Below, one piece after another: positions 25,614 through 32,136 of a DNA stretch of 32,136 bases (position 1 is the stretch's first letter; each line of letters starts with the position of its first letter). The translations under genes were made by a program, and so were the position numbers. Source of the DNA: Bacteroidia bacterium (GTDB lineage Bacteria > Bacteroidota > Bacteroidia > AKYH767-A > OLB10); the NCBI GenBank assembly GCA_013001815.1, contig JABDLV010000035.1, positions 1 to 32,136 on the forward strand, in the 5' to 3' direction. Below the pieces are notes generated by a model. It had not been told where the DNA came from. It made no database searches and was given only the letters and a program-made list of their open reading frames with translations.

Positions 25614-26798
25614 TTAAGCTGCCAGTATTTGGATGTCAGATACATCTATTACCTCATTTTCACACAAAAGGGCTGCTCGTTCAATTACAGATTTTAATTC
25701 TCTCACATTGCCCGGCCAAGAGTATTGCATTAAATATTCTTTGGCTTTTTTAGACAAACTCAAATTGTCCAAATTGTTTTGCTTGGTAAACAAATCCAGA
25801 AAGTGATTAGATAAAAGAATGATATCATCTCCTCTTTCTCGTAAAGGAGGTAATTCAATTTGAAAACCTTGTATGCGATAAAATAAATCTTCTCTAAACT
25901 TACCTTCTTTGATGTGTTGTTTAATATTTTGATTCGTTGCCGAAATCATTCTAAAATCAAGCTTCAATAATTTATTGCTACCAATTCTAGATAATTCTTT
26001 TTCTTGAAGTACTCGAAGTAATTTTGACTGCAAACCGGTTTCCATTTCACAAATTTCATCTAGAAAAATAGAACCACTATCAGCTTGTTCAAATTTTCCT
26101 ATTCTTCTGCTTCTTGCATCGGTAAATGCTCCTTTTTCATGTCCGAATAATTCACTCTCTAGTAAATCATTTGGTATTGCACTTAAATTTACTGCAACAA
26201 AGGGTTTTTTCTTTCTTTTGGAATTATAGTGTATGGCACGGCTCACTAGTTCTTTACCTGTCCCACTTTCTCCTGTTACAAGCACTGATATGTTGCTTCT
26301 TTCAACTTTTTGAATCAGTTTTAGAACATTTAATATTTGAGGACTGTTACCAATAATGTGATTGTACTTGTGCCTGTCTATAATTTGTTCTTGTAAAATT
26401 TCTACCTCTTTACGAAGATTTACATTCAGCAATAAGTTTTTGAAAGATGAGTGAAGGTTAGCAACCATGTTTTCATCTTTTACAATGTAGTCTTGAGCTC
26501 CATTACGATAGGATTCAACAACAACATCAATATTTTGTTGTCCTGAAATGATGATAGTGTTTATGCTTTCATCAAAGGCTTTTACTTTTTTTAATAATTC
26601 CAAGCCATCTGAATCAGGTAAATAGTAGTCAATTGTAATTACATCCGGGCGTAAATGCAGTTGGGAAAGGCATTCTTCAGCAGAACCAAATACGTAGCAA
26701 TCCACATCAGGCAGGTCTTCAGCCGATTTTTTAATCAGGCTTGCAACCATTACATCATCATCAACAATAAAAATTTTGGCGCTATGCTTTGTTTCCAT
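25614..26798 (-). CDS. Sigma-54-type response regulator lacking a DNA-binding domain
   Basis: The protein has 394 residues. The receiver domain (1-120) has acidic residues IVDDD, phospho-acceptor D57 (TIDYYLPDSDG), S85 and K107, all in place. The AAA+ domain (~140-370) has Walker A VTGESGTGKE (176-183), the sigma-54 contact loop as GAFTDA, Walker B SIFLDEICEM and the R-finger region FREDLFYRI. The protein stops at VIDVSDIQILAA, where NtrC-type activators continue into a Fis-type helix-turn-helix; no HTH codons follow in any frame before the next gene. It may activate RpoN-polymerase from solution, as described for a few HTH-less activators. It starts 5 nt after the REC-Hpt gene. Confidence 0.93.
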   Translation of the reverse strand: METKHSAKIFIVDDDVMVASLIKKSAEDLPDVDCYVFGSAEECLSQLHLRPDVITIDYYLPDSDGLELLKKVKAFDESINTIIISGQQNIDVVVESYRNGAQDYIVKDENMVANLHSSFKNLLLNVNLRKEVEILQEQIIDRHKYNHIIGNSPQILNVLKLIQKVERSNISVLVTGESGTGKELVSRAIHYNSKRKKKPFVAVNLSAIPNDLLESELFGHEKGAFTDARSRRIGKFEQADSGSIFLDEICEMETGLQSKLLRVLQEKELSRIGSNKLLKLDFRMISATNQNIKQHIKEGKFREDLFYRIQGFQIELPPLRERGDDIILLSNHFLDLFTKQNNLDNLSLSKKAKEYLMQYSWPGNVRELKSVIERAALLCENEVIDVSDIQILAA

Positions 26799-26803
26799 AT
26801 TCC

Positions 26804-27592
26804 TTAAGCGTTGTCTATCGGGTAATTGATTTCATTTCTTAGTTCGGTAAAAGCGATATTGCTTATTTCAACAATTTGGTCAACTAGACTTGGTATGGCA
26901 TCCATGTCTAATTGCTTAATTACATTTTTTTCAATAGTTGCAGCAGCATCAGTAAGCTGCATAATGCCCAAATAGTTAAACGAAGGTTTTAGCTTATGTG
27001 CTAAGTTTTTAACTGATATCCAGTCTTTTTCAGAAAGTGCTTTTTGCATTCCCATTATAGTTGCTGGAGCAGTTTCTAAAAAGAGCGTTATAAAATCTTT
27101 TATGAATTGATCATTTCCATCTGCCATTTTTTTCAGCATTGTTAAATCAGTGTACTTCTGTGTTGTTGATTTAACAACCATTTCATGGTTATGGTCTTTC
27201 TCATCTAACAAATAGCCCTGAGCTAGGTCTGTTATTTTATTTTTAAGCAATACCGGGTCGAATGGTTTCGATATGTAGTCATTCATGCCGGTTCTAATGC
27301 AAGATTCCATTTCAGATTTAGAATCATTAGCACTCATTGCAATAATGGGAATTTTGTTTTTTGGTGATTGTAAATCAGTTCGAATTTCTTTGGTTGCATC
27401 CATTCCATTCATAACCGGTAATTGCAAATCCATTAGAATGATGTAGTAGCTGTTAGATTTTACTTTGTGTACGGCATCTTTACCATCCACTGCAACATCA
27501 ACTAAAAAGCCCCATTTGTTCAGCCATTTAGAAGCTACTATTCGGTTTATTTTATCATCATCAACAACAAGTACGCGTAATGTATTTTCCAT
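26804..27592 (-). CDS. Receiver plus histidine-phosphotransfer (REC-Hpt) protein
   Basis: The protein has 262 residues. An N-terminal receiver domain (LRVLVVDDDKINR, phospho-acceptor D55 in IILMDLQLPVMNGMDA, AMSAND and K109 in YISKPFDP) is joined by a short linker to a C-terminal Hpt domain (~145-255) with the phosphorylatable H199 in NLAHKLKPSF. It looks like the output end of a hybrid kinase made as a separate protein. It precedes the sigma-54 response regulator by 5 nt, so a phosphorelay in which Hpt phosphorylates D57 of that protein is a reasonable inference. No histidine kinase gene is in the window. Confidence 0.92.
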   Translation of the reverse strand: MENTLRVLVVDDDKINRIVASKWLNKWGFLVDVAVDGKDAVHKVKSNSYYIILMDLQLPVMNGMDATKEIRTDLQSPKNKIPIIAMSANDSKSEMESCIRTGMNDYISKPFDPVLLKNKITDLAQGYLLDEKDHNHEMVVKSTTQKYTDLTMLKKMADGNDQFIKDFITLFLETAPATIMGMQKALSEKDWISVKNLAHKLKPSFNYLGIMQLTDAAATIEKNVIKQLDMDAIPSLVDQIVEISNIAFTELRNEINYPIDNA

Positions 27593-27743
27593 TGAAATTG
27601 TTTTATTGGTTAAATAGCCTAAGCCTTAGACATACCAATTCCATTCACTACATGTTATACTTATATAAAATGGCTTTGTTACCTATAGAGCCAAGAAATT
27701 GAATGAAGGCTGTAAGTATTTGAAAAACAAAAAGTTAAATTGC

Positions 27744-28451
27744 CTAGAAATTTGGTTTAAGAAGGTATTTGGAATAGAATTCATCAATTTTGGTAATGCA
27801 TTCATCCTTGGTATCTACAACACTAAAAAGGTCTAAATCTTCCGGGCTAATTGTTTTTTCTTCGATTAACCTTTTTTGAATCCATTGATAAAGTCCATCC
27901 CAATATTCTTTACCCACCATGATGATTGGAAATTTTCCAATTTTTTCTGTTTGAATTAATGTTAATGCTTCAAATAACTCATCCATGGTACCAAACCCGC
28001 CAGGCAAAACAACAAAGCCTTGTGCATATTTGATGAACATTAATTTACGTACAAAGAAGTAGTTAAAAAATATTAATTTATCTGAATCAATATATGGGTT
28101 CGAGCTTTGCTCAAAAGGCAATTCAATATTCAATCCAACAGATTTCCCGCCTCCTCTTTGTGCACCTTTATTTGCTGCTTCCATGATACCAGGACCACCA
28201 CCGGTTATAATACCATAACCCTCCTGTGTTAAGCCATGGGCTATATCTTCAGCTAGTTTATAATAATTGTCATCTGGTTTTGTTCTTGCTGATCCAAACA
28301 TAGAAACACATGGTCCAATTCTGCTAAGCGCATCAAATCCGTCTACAATTTCAGCCATCACTTTAAATATTTGCCAAGAGTTTTCTGATTTAATTTCTTG
28401 CCAATCTTTTTTTAGAAAAGCCTTCCTGATTTTTGCTTCGTTTGCTGTCAT
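27744..28451 (-). CDS. LOG-family nucleotide phosphoribohydrolase (TIGR00730 type)
   Basis: The 235 residues have the Rossmann-like LOG fold. VSMFGSARTKPDDNYYKLAE is at the start, followed by the GIITGGGPGIMEAANKGAQRGGG motif (GGGxGxM) and then PGGFGTMDELFEALTLIQT (PGGxGTxxE), which form the nucleotide and catalytic site. Family enzymes release the base from nucleoside 5'-monophosphates (AMP or cytokinin riboside phosphates); the physiological role in bacteria is uncertain. The longer form (~235 aa) is common in Bacteroidota. It lies 30 nt after uvrA. Confidence 0.92.
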   Translation of the reverse strand: MTANEAKIRKAFLKKDWQEIKSENSWQIFKVMAEIVDGFDALSRIGPCVSMFGSARTKPDDNYYKLAEDIAHGLTQEGYGIITGGGPGIMEAANKGAQRGGGKSVGLNIELPFEQSSNPYIDSDKLIFFNYFFVRKLMFIKYAQGFVVLPGGFGTMDELFEALTLIQTEKIGKFPIIMVGKEYWDGLYQWIQKRLIEEKTISPEDLDLFSVVDTKDECITKIDEFYSKYLLKPNF

Positions 28452-28481
28452 ATCTAGTTTATTTAAAGATGCTTATACGGA

Positions 28482-31334
28482 TTAAACCACAACAGGGTTT
28501 TGTTTACTCTCCTTAATCTCTTTTTTGAGATACTGTGCCGTAATGCTTTTTTTGTTTTTTACTATTTCTTCTGGGCTTCCTTCTGTAATAATCATTCCAC
28601 CACGATGGCCGCCATCAGGTCCCAAATCTATAATATGGTCTGCACATTTTATTACATCCATATTGTGTTCAATTACTACTACCGTATTTCCCTTGTCTAC
28701 TAATTTATGTAAAACGTCTAGTAATATTCTAACATCTTCAAAATGCAATCCGGTGGTAGGTTCATCTAATATATAAAATGTATTGCCGGTATCTTTTTTA
28801 GCCAGTTCTGATGCTAATTTTACACGTTGTGCTTCGCCACCTGATAAGGTTGTTGATTGTTGTCCTAATGTAATATATCCCAAGCCCACATCTTCCAGTG
28901 TTTTTATTTTATGCAGAATAGATGGTATGTTCTCAAAAAATTCTACGGCTTGCTCAATACTTAGATTGAGTACATCATTTATTGATTTACCTCTATACCT
29001 CACCTCTAAAATTTCTCTGTGATATCTTTTGCCATTACACTCTTCACATTCTACATGTACATCCGGTAAGAAATTCATTTCAATTACTCGCATACCGGCA
29101 CCTCTGCATGTTTCACAGCGACCACCTTTTACATTAAACGAAAATGAACCGGGTGCATAGCCTCTTATTTGCGCTTCGGGTAAGCTTGCAAACAATGCTC
29201 GAATGTCAGAGAATACACCGGTATAAGTTGCGGGGTTAGACCTTGGGGTTCTTCCAATTGGTGCTTGGTTTATCTCTATAACCTTATCTATATTTTTTAA
29301 CCCTTTTATAGATTTATATGGAAGTGCTTTTTTCTTAGAGTGATAAAAATGCTCATTCAAGATTGGATAAACAGTATCATTTATTAATGTAGACTTACCA
29401 CTTCCCGAAACACCTGTTACACAAATTAAAGTGCCAAGAGGAAATGTCACATTTACATCCTTAAGATTGTTTCCTTTTGCTCCGCTAACACTAAGTGTTT
29501 TGCCATTTCCTTTTCTGATTTTTTCCGTTTCAATTACCAGTTTATTGCTTAAATATTTAGAAGTAATGGAATCAATCTTCAATATTTTTTTGGGTGTACC
29601 TTCAGCAATAATCTTTCCACCATGTACACCAGCTCCCGGGCCAATGTCAATTACATGATCAGCAGATAGTATAGTTTCTTTATCATGCTCAACCACTATA
29701 ATTGAATTTCCTAAGTCTCTAAGCTCTTTCAAAGAATTAATCAATCTGATATTGTCTCTTTGATGAAGGCCAATACTGGGTTCATCTAATATGTAAAGCA
29801 CACCAACAAGTTGAGAGCCAATCTGCGTTGCTAATCTAATTCTCTGAGATTCTCCACCCGACAATGATTTAGAAGATCTATTAATGGTTAAATAATCCAA
29901 TCCAACATTCAACAAAAAGTGGAGACGTTTTTTTATTTCTTTAATAATTTCTTTTCCAATTTTAAGTTGTTTTCCACTGAGCTTTTTTTCATTTTTTAGA
30001 AACCACTCATGTAACTGAGCTATATCCATCTCGGCCAATTCAAAAATATTTTTATCTAAAATTTTAAAGTACAATGCTTCTTTATTTAATCGAGAACCAT
30101 TGCATTCATCACAAAGAACTGGTTGCATAAAACCTTTTGCCCACCTTTTAAGGTTTTTAGTTGAATCCTCATCTACTTGTTGTTGAATGAATGTTGCAAT
30201 CCCTTCAAAAGAAAGTGAGTAAGAGTGTTTATCCCCTTTACTGTATTCTTTGTCAACAGTAAATACTTCATCCGAACCATAAAGAATTATGTTTAATGCC
30301 TTATTAGATAATTCTTTGATTGGGGTATTAATCGTGAAATCATATTTCACACCAATAGCTTTCAATTGATTAAAAATCCAATTGTCTTTGTATTTGCCTA
30401 AAGGAGCAATACCACCTTGTTTAATGCTTTTTTTATCATCCGGTACAACACTTTTAATGTCAATTTCCGGTATTGTTCCCAAGCCATTGCATTTATTACA
30501 TGCACCATAAGGTGAGTTGAAAGAAAATTTATTTGGAGCCGGATCGTCATAAGATATGCCTGAAGTTGGACACATTAAATGTTGGGAGTAGTGCTTTAGT
30601 TTTTTTGATTCTTCATCCATAACCAGCATAGATCCTTTACCATGCTTTAAGGTCATGTTGATAGAATCATTCAATCGCTTGCTAGCTCCTTTTTCCAGAT
30701 TTAATTTATCAATTACTATTTCTATGTCATGAACTTTATATCTGTCTAACTTTATTCCTTTGGCTATATCTTTAATTTCTCCATCAACACGCACTCTCAA
30801 AAACCCTTTTTGTAAAATTTGTTTGAACAGCTCTTTGTAATGGCCTTTTCTGCCTTTTACAACTGGTGCCAGCAGTATAATGCGTTTATTTTTAAAGTCC
30901 TTTACAATTAGTTTAACAATTTGCCCTTCGGTCATTTTAACCATAGGTTCTCCGCTTACATAGGAGTAGGCATCTCCGGCTCTTGCATATAATAGGCGCA
31001 AAAAGTCATAAACTTCAGTAATGGTACCAACGGTAGAGCGTGGGTTTCTACCGGTTGTTTTTTGCTCAATGGAAATCACCGGACTTAATCCAGATATTTT
31101 ATCTACATCAGGTCTTTCCATAGTGCCTAGAAAATGTCTGGCATAAGCAGAAAAACTTTCCATGTATCGCCTTTGGCCCTCTGCATAAATGGTATCAAAT
31201 GCTAAAGAGGATTTACCGCTTCCACTCAAACCTGTAATTACAACAAGTTTGTTGCGCGGAAACACCAAGTCAATATTTTGCAAATTGTGTTCCCTCGCAC
31301 CATAAATTTCAATTTGTTCGCTTTGATAATCCAT
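28482..31334 (-). CDS. uvrA: Excinuclease ABC subunit A, UvrA
   Basis: The protein has 950 residues and is full length. Two ABC ATPase halves are present: Walker A GLSGSGKSSLAFDT (~35-48) and GVSGSGKSTLINDT, ABC signatures SLSGGESQRIRLA and TLSGGEAQRVKLA, Walker B LYILDEPSIGLH and FYILDEPTTGLH. The C-terminal zinc finger is intact (CETCRGAG then ECEECNGKRYH). In the N-terminal finger the second ligand is missing: the text reads CPTSG where many bacteria have CPxCG, while the later CNKC pair remains. UvrA dimers scan DNA for bulky damage and load UvrB. It follows the reductase gene by 68 nt with a possible terminator between. Confidence 0.97.
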   Translation of the reverse strand: MDYQSEQIEIYGAREHNLQNIDLVFPRNKLVVITGLSGSGKSSLAFDTIYAEGQRRYMESFSAYARHFLGTMERPDVDKISGLSPVISIEQKTTGRNPRSTVGTITEVYDFLRLLYARAGDAYSYVSGEPMVKMTEGQIVKLIVKDFKNKRIILLAPVVKGRKGHYKELFKQILQKGFLRVRVDGEIKDIAKGIKLDRYKVHDIEIVIDKLNLEKGASKRLNDSINMTLKHGKGSMLVMDEESKKLKHYSQHLMCPTSGISYDDPAPNKFSFNSPYGACNKCNGLGTIPEIDIKSVVPDDKKSIKQGGIAPLGKYKDNWIFNQLKAIGVKYDFTINTPIKELSNKALNIILYGSDEVFTVDKEYSKGDKHSYSLSFEGIATFIQQQVDEDSTKNLKRWAKGFMQPVLCDECNGSRLNKEALYFKILDKNIFELAEMDIAQLHEWFLKNEKKLSGKQLKIGKEIIKEIKKRLHFLLNVGLDYLTINRSSKSLSGGESQRIRLATQIGSQLVGVLYILDEPSIGLHQRDNIRLINSLKELRDLGNSIIVVEHDKETILSADHVIDIGPGAGVHGGKIIAEGTPKKILKIDSITSKYLSNKLVIETEKIRKGNGKTLSVSGAKGNNLKDVNVTFPLGTLICVTGVSGSGKSTLINDTVYPILNEHFYHSKKKALPYKSIKGLKNIDKVIEINQAPIGRTPRSNPATYTGVFSDIRALFASLPEAQIRGYAPGSFSFNVKGGRCETCRGAGMRVIEMNFLPDVHVECEECNGKRYHREILEVRYRGKSINDVLNLSIEQAVEFFENIPSILHKIKTLEDVGLGYITLGQQSTTLSGGEAQRVKLASELAKKDTGNTFYILDEPTTGLHFEDVRILLDVLHKLVDKGNTVVVIEHNMDVIKCADHIIDLGPDGGHRGGMIITEGSPEEIVKNKKSITAQYLKKEIKESKQNPVVV

Positions 31335-31385
31335 TAATCGCTGGGGTAGATGGCCTTTGTAAAAATAAGAATATTGCTAAGAGAG

Positions 31386-31410
31386 AAAAACGATAATTGC
31401 GATTAATCGT
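31386..31410 (-). terminator. Possible intrinsic terminator overlapping the reductase stop codon
   Basis: On the minus strand ACGAT-(T)-AAT, loop CGCA, ATT-ATCGT forms an 8-bp stem with one bulged T, followed by TTTTTCTCTC. The reductase TAA stop is inside the left arm. The stem is AT-rich and therefore weak. Confidence 0.5.
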
Positions 31411-32122
31411 AAGATTCAAATTTTATTTTTTTACGATCATAACCCATTTCTTCAATACGGCTTCTTGCTTCTTTTAACATTGCAGTCCAACCGCAGATAT
31501 AGAATTTCGCATCTCGCTTATCGTTAAAAATCTTCTCATAAATGGGGTGCACATAGCCGTGTTTGCCATTCCAGGTTTCTTCTGTTTCTCGGGAGAGAAC
31601 GGGAATAAAATTAAATTCCGGTTTTTCTTCGGCAAGTTTTTCAAACTCTTCCTTATAAAGAATATCTTTAATTTTTCTGTTACCAAAAACGAGGTAAATA
31701 TTTTTATGTGGAATATTTCTGCTGAAAATGTCAAAAATCTGCGCTCGAAATGGAGCTACGCCAGTTCCGGTACAGATGAAACATAAATCTGTTTCAATGG
31801 GCTCAGGTATGGTAAACTTGCCAAGTACTTTTGAAATTTTCACTGCAGAACCCACTTTAAAATTTTCAAACATATAAGGTGTACCTAAACCATCAGGGTT
31901 TATTACAATGCACAATTCAAAAATATTATCGGTTGAAGGGGCGGAAGCTATTGAGTAACTTCTGTTTGTGTATTTAGAATCAATTGGTAAATCCAACATT
32001 ATGAATTGACCAGCTTTAAACGAAAATTCCTGATCATCAGGTACTTTTATAAAGTATCTTTTTACAACATCATTTTCATCAATAATATCTACTATTTCGG
32101 CATCTGTATACTGGTAAGCCAT
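31403..32122 (-). CDS. Ferredoxin-NADP reductase family flavoprotein
   Basis: The 239 residues form two domains: an FAD-binding barrel with RSYSIASAPS (RxYS(x) motif contacting FAD) and an NAD(P)-binding domain with FICTGTGVAPFRAQIF and FYICGWTAMLKEARSRIEEM near the end. No 2Fe-2S domain is fused. The layout matches small bacterial FNR/phenol hydroxylase reductase relatives that move electrons between NADPH and ferredoxin or flavodoxin. The ATG at 32122 is 14 nt from the window end, so its promoter is outside the window. The C-terminus FESYD ends in a codon that overlaps a possible terminator hairpin. Confidence 0.9.
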   Translation of the reverse strand: MAYQYTDAEIVDIIDENDVVKRYFIKVPDDQEFSFKAGQFIMLDLPIDSKYTNRSYSIASAPSTDNIFELCIVINPDGLGTPYMFENFKVGSAVKISKVLGKFTIPEPIETDLCFICTGTGVAPFRAQIFDIFSRNIPHKNIYLVFGNRKIKDILYKEEFEKLAEEKPEFNFIPVLSRETEETWNGKHGYVHPIYEKIFNDKRDAKFYICGWTAMLKEARSRIEEMGYDRKKIKFESYD

Positions 32123-32136
32123 TGAAAAAAATGTAT

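Noticed and set aside
27671-27693. TGGCT-13 nt-AGCCA stem as a terminator after the LOG gene
   Set aside because: Only 5 bp with a long loop and a broken TTTTATAT run; too weak to call.
28500-29658. Several plus-strand ORFs of 67-83 aa opposite uvrA
   Set aside because: All lie within a full-length, motif-complete uvrA and have no recognisable protein pattern.
31474-31734. 86-aa minus-strand ORF in an alternative frame of the reductase
   Set aside because: Same-strand shadow inside the flavoprotein gene; the reductase frame carries the FAD and NADP motifs.
1-32136. CRISPR array, prophage, insertion sequence or defence island
   Set aside because: No regularly spaced repeats, integrase, transposase or nuclease-methylase cluster is visible; the gene content is mostly core.

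Overview
The window is an AT-rich stretch of a Bacteroidota chromosome. The evidence is lineage-typical genes (a PorT-like protein of the type IX secretion system, a DUF3078 protein, a stand-alone HldE/RfaE-type kinase, a UvrA whose first zinc finger is incomplete), generally weak Shine-Dalgarno signals, and TAnnTTTG-like promoter words. The order (Sphingobacteriales/Chitinophagales-like or other) cannot be fixed from the sequence. No insertion sequence, phage gene, CRISPR array, rRNA or convincing tRNA is visible, and the gene content is mostly core.

Layout. 1-631 (+): end of a PAP2 phosphatase overlapping crcB (fluoride channel). 628-2058 (-): conserved protein of unknown function. 2327-2692 (+): thioredoxin-fold ArsC-like protein without the catalytic cysteine. 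2689-7942 (-): compact five-gene operon, in transcription order an aspartate-type aminotransferase, an HldE-type sugar kinase, ubiE/menG, porT and a COG2509-like FAD oxidoreductase, with junctions of -4 to +1 nt. 8081-10191 (+): small membrane-anchored protein and the catalytic subunit of a methylmalonyl-CoA-mutase-type enzyme. 10188-13393 (-): trkA and trkH (K+ uptake), then an FtsB/DivIC protein. 13540-14142 (+): secreted START-domain protein. 14152-15784 (-): ECF sigma factor, four-helix membrane protein and a small secreted protein. 15938-16894 (-): membrane-anchored SGNH-type protein. 17094-22321 (-): AddA/RecB-like helicase-nuclease, proline catabolic P5C dehydrogenase, YCII protein. 22364-23817 (-): mscL and a DUF3078 protein, each followed by an intrinsic terminator. 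24209-27592 (-): REC-Hpt protein, sigma-54 activator lacking a DNA-binding domain, an overlooked 55-aa membrane peptide and a membrane-anchored LamG/Fn3-like protein. 27744-32122 (-): ferredoxin-NADP reductase, uvrA and a LOG-family protein.

How the genes fit together. Several relate to envelope and ion homeostasis (Trk, MscL, CrcB, PorT, PAP2), respiration and carbon metabolism (UbiE, P5CDH, acyl-CoA mutase, aminotransferase) and DNA repair (UvrA, AddA-like). The least ordinary part is 24209-27592. It is a phosphorelay-like pair (REC-Hpt plus a sigma-54 ATPase that cannot bind DNA through a HTH), with two single-pass membrane proteins downstream and no histidine kinase in the window. The other candidates for unexplored biology are the ECF trio and the 476-aa family. 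No complete new defence or mobile system was found.
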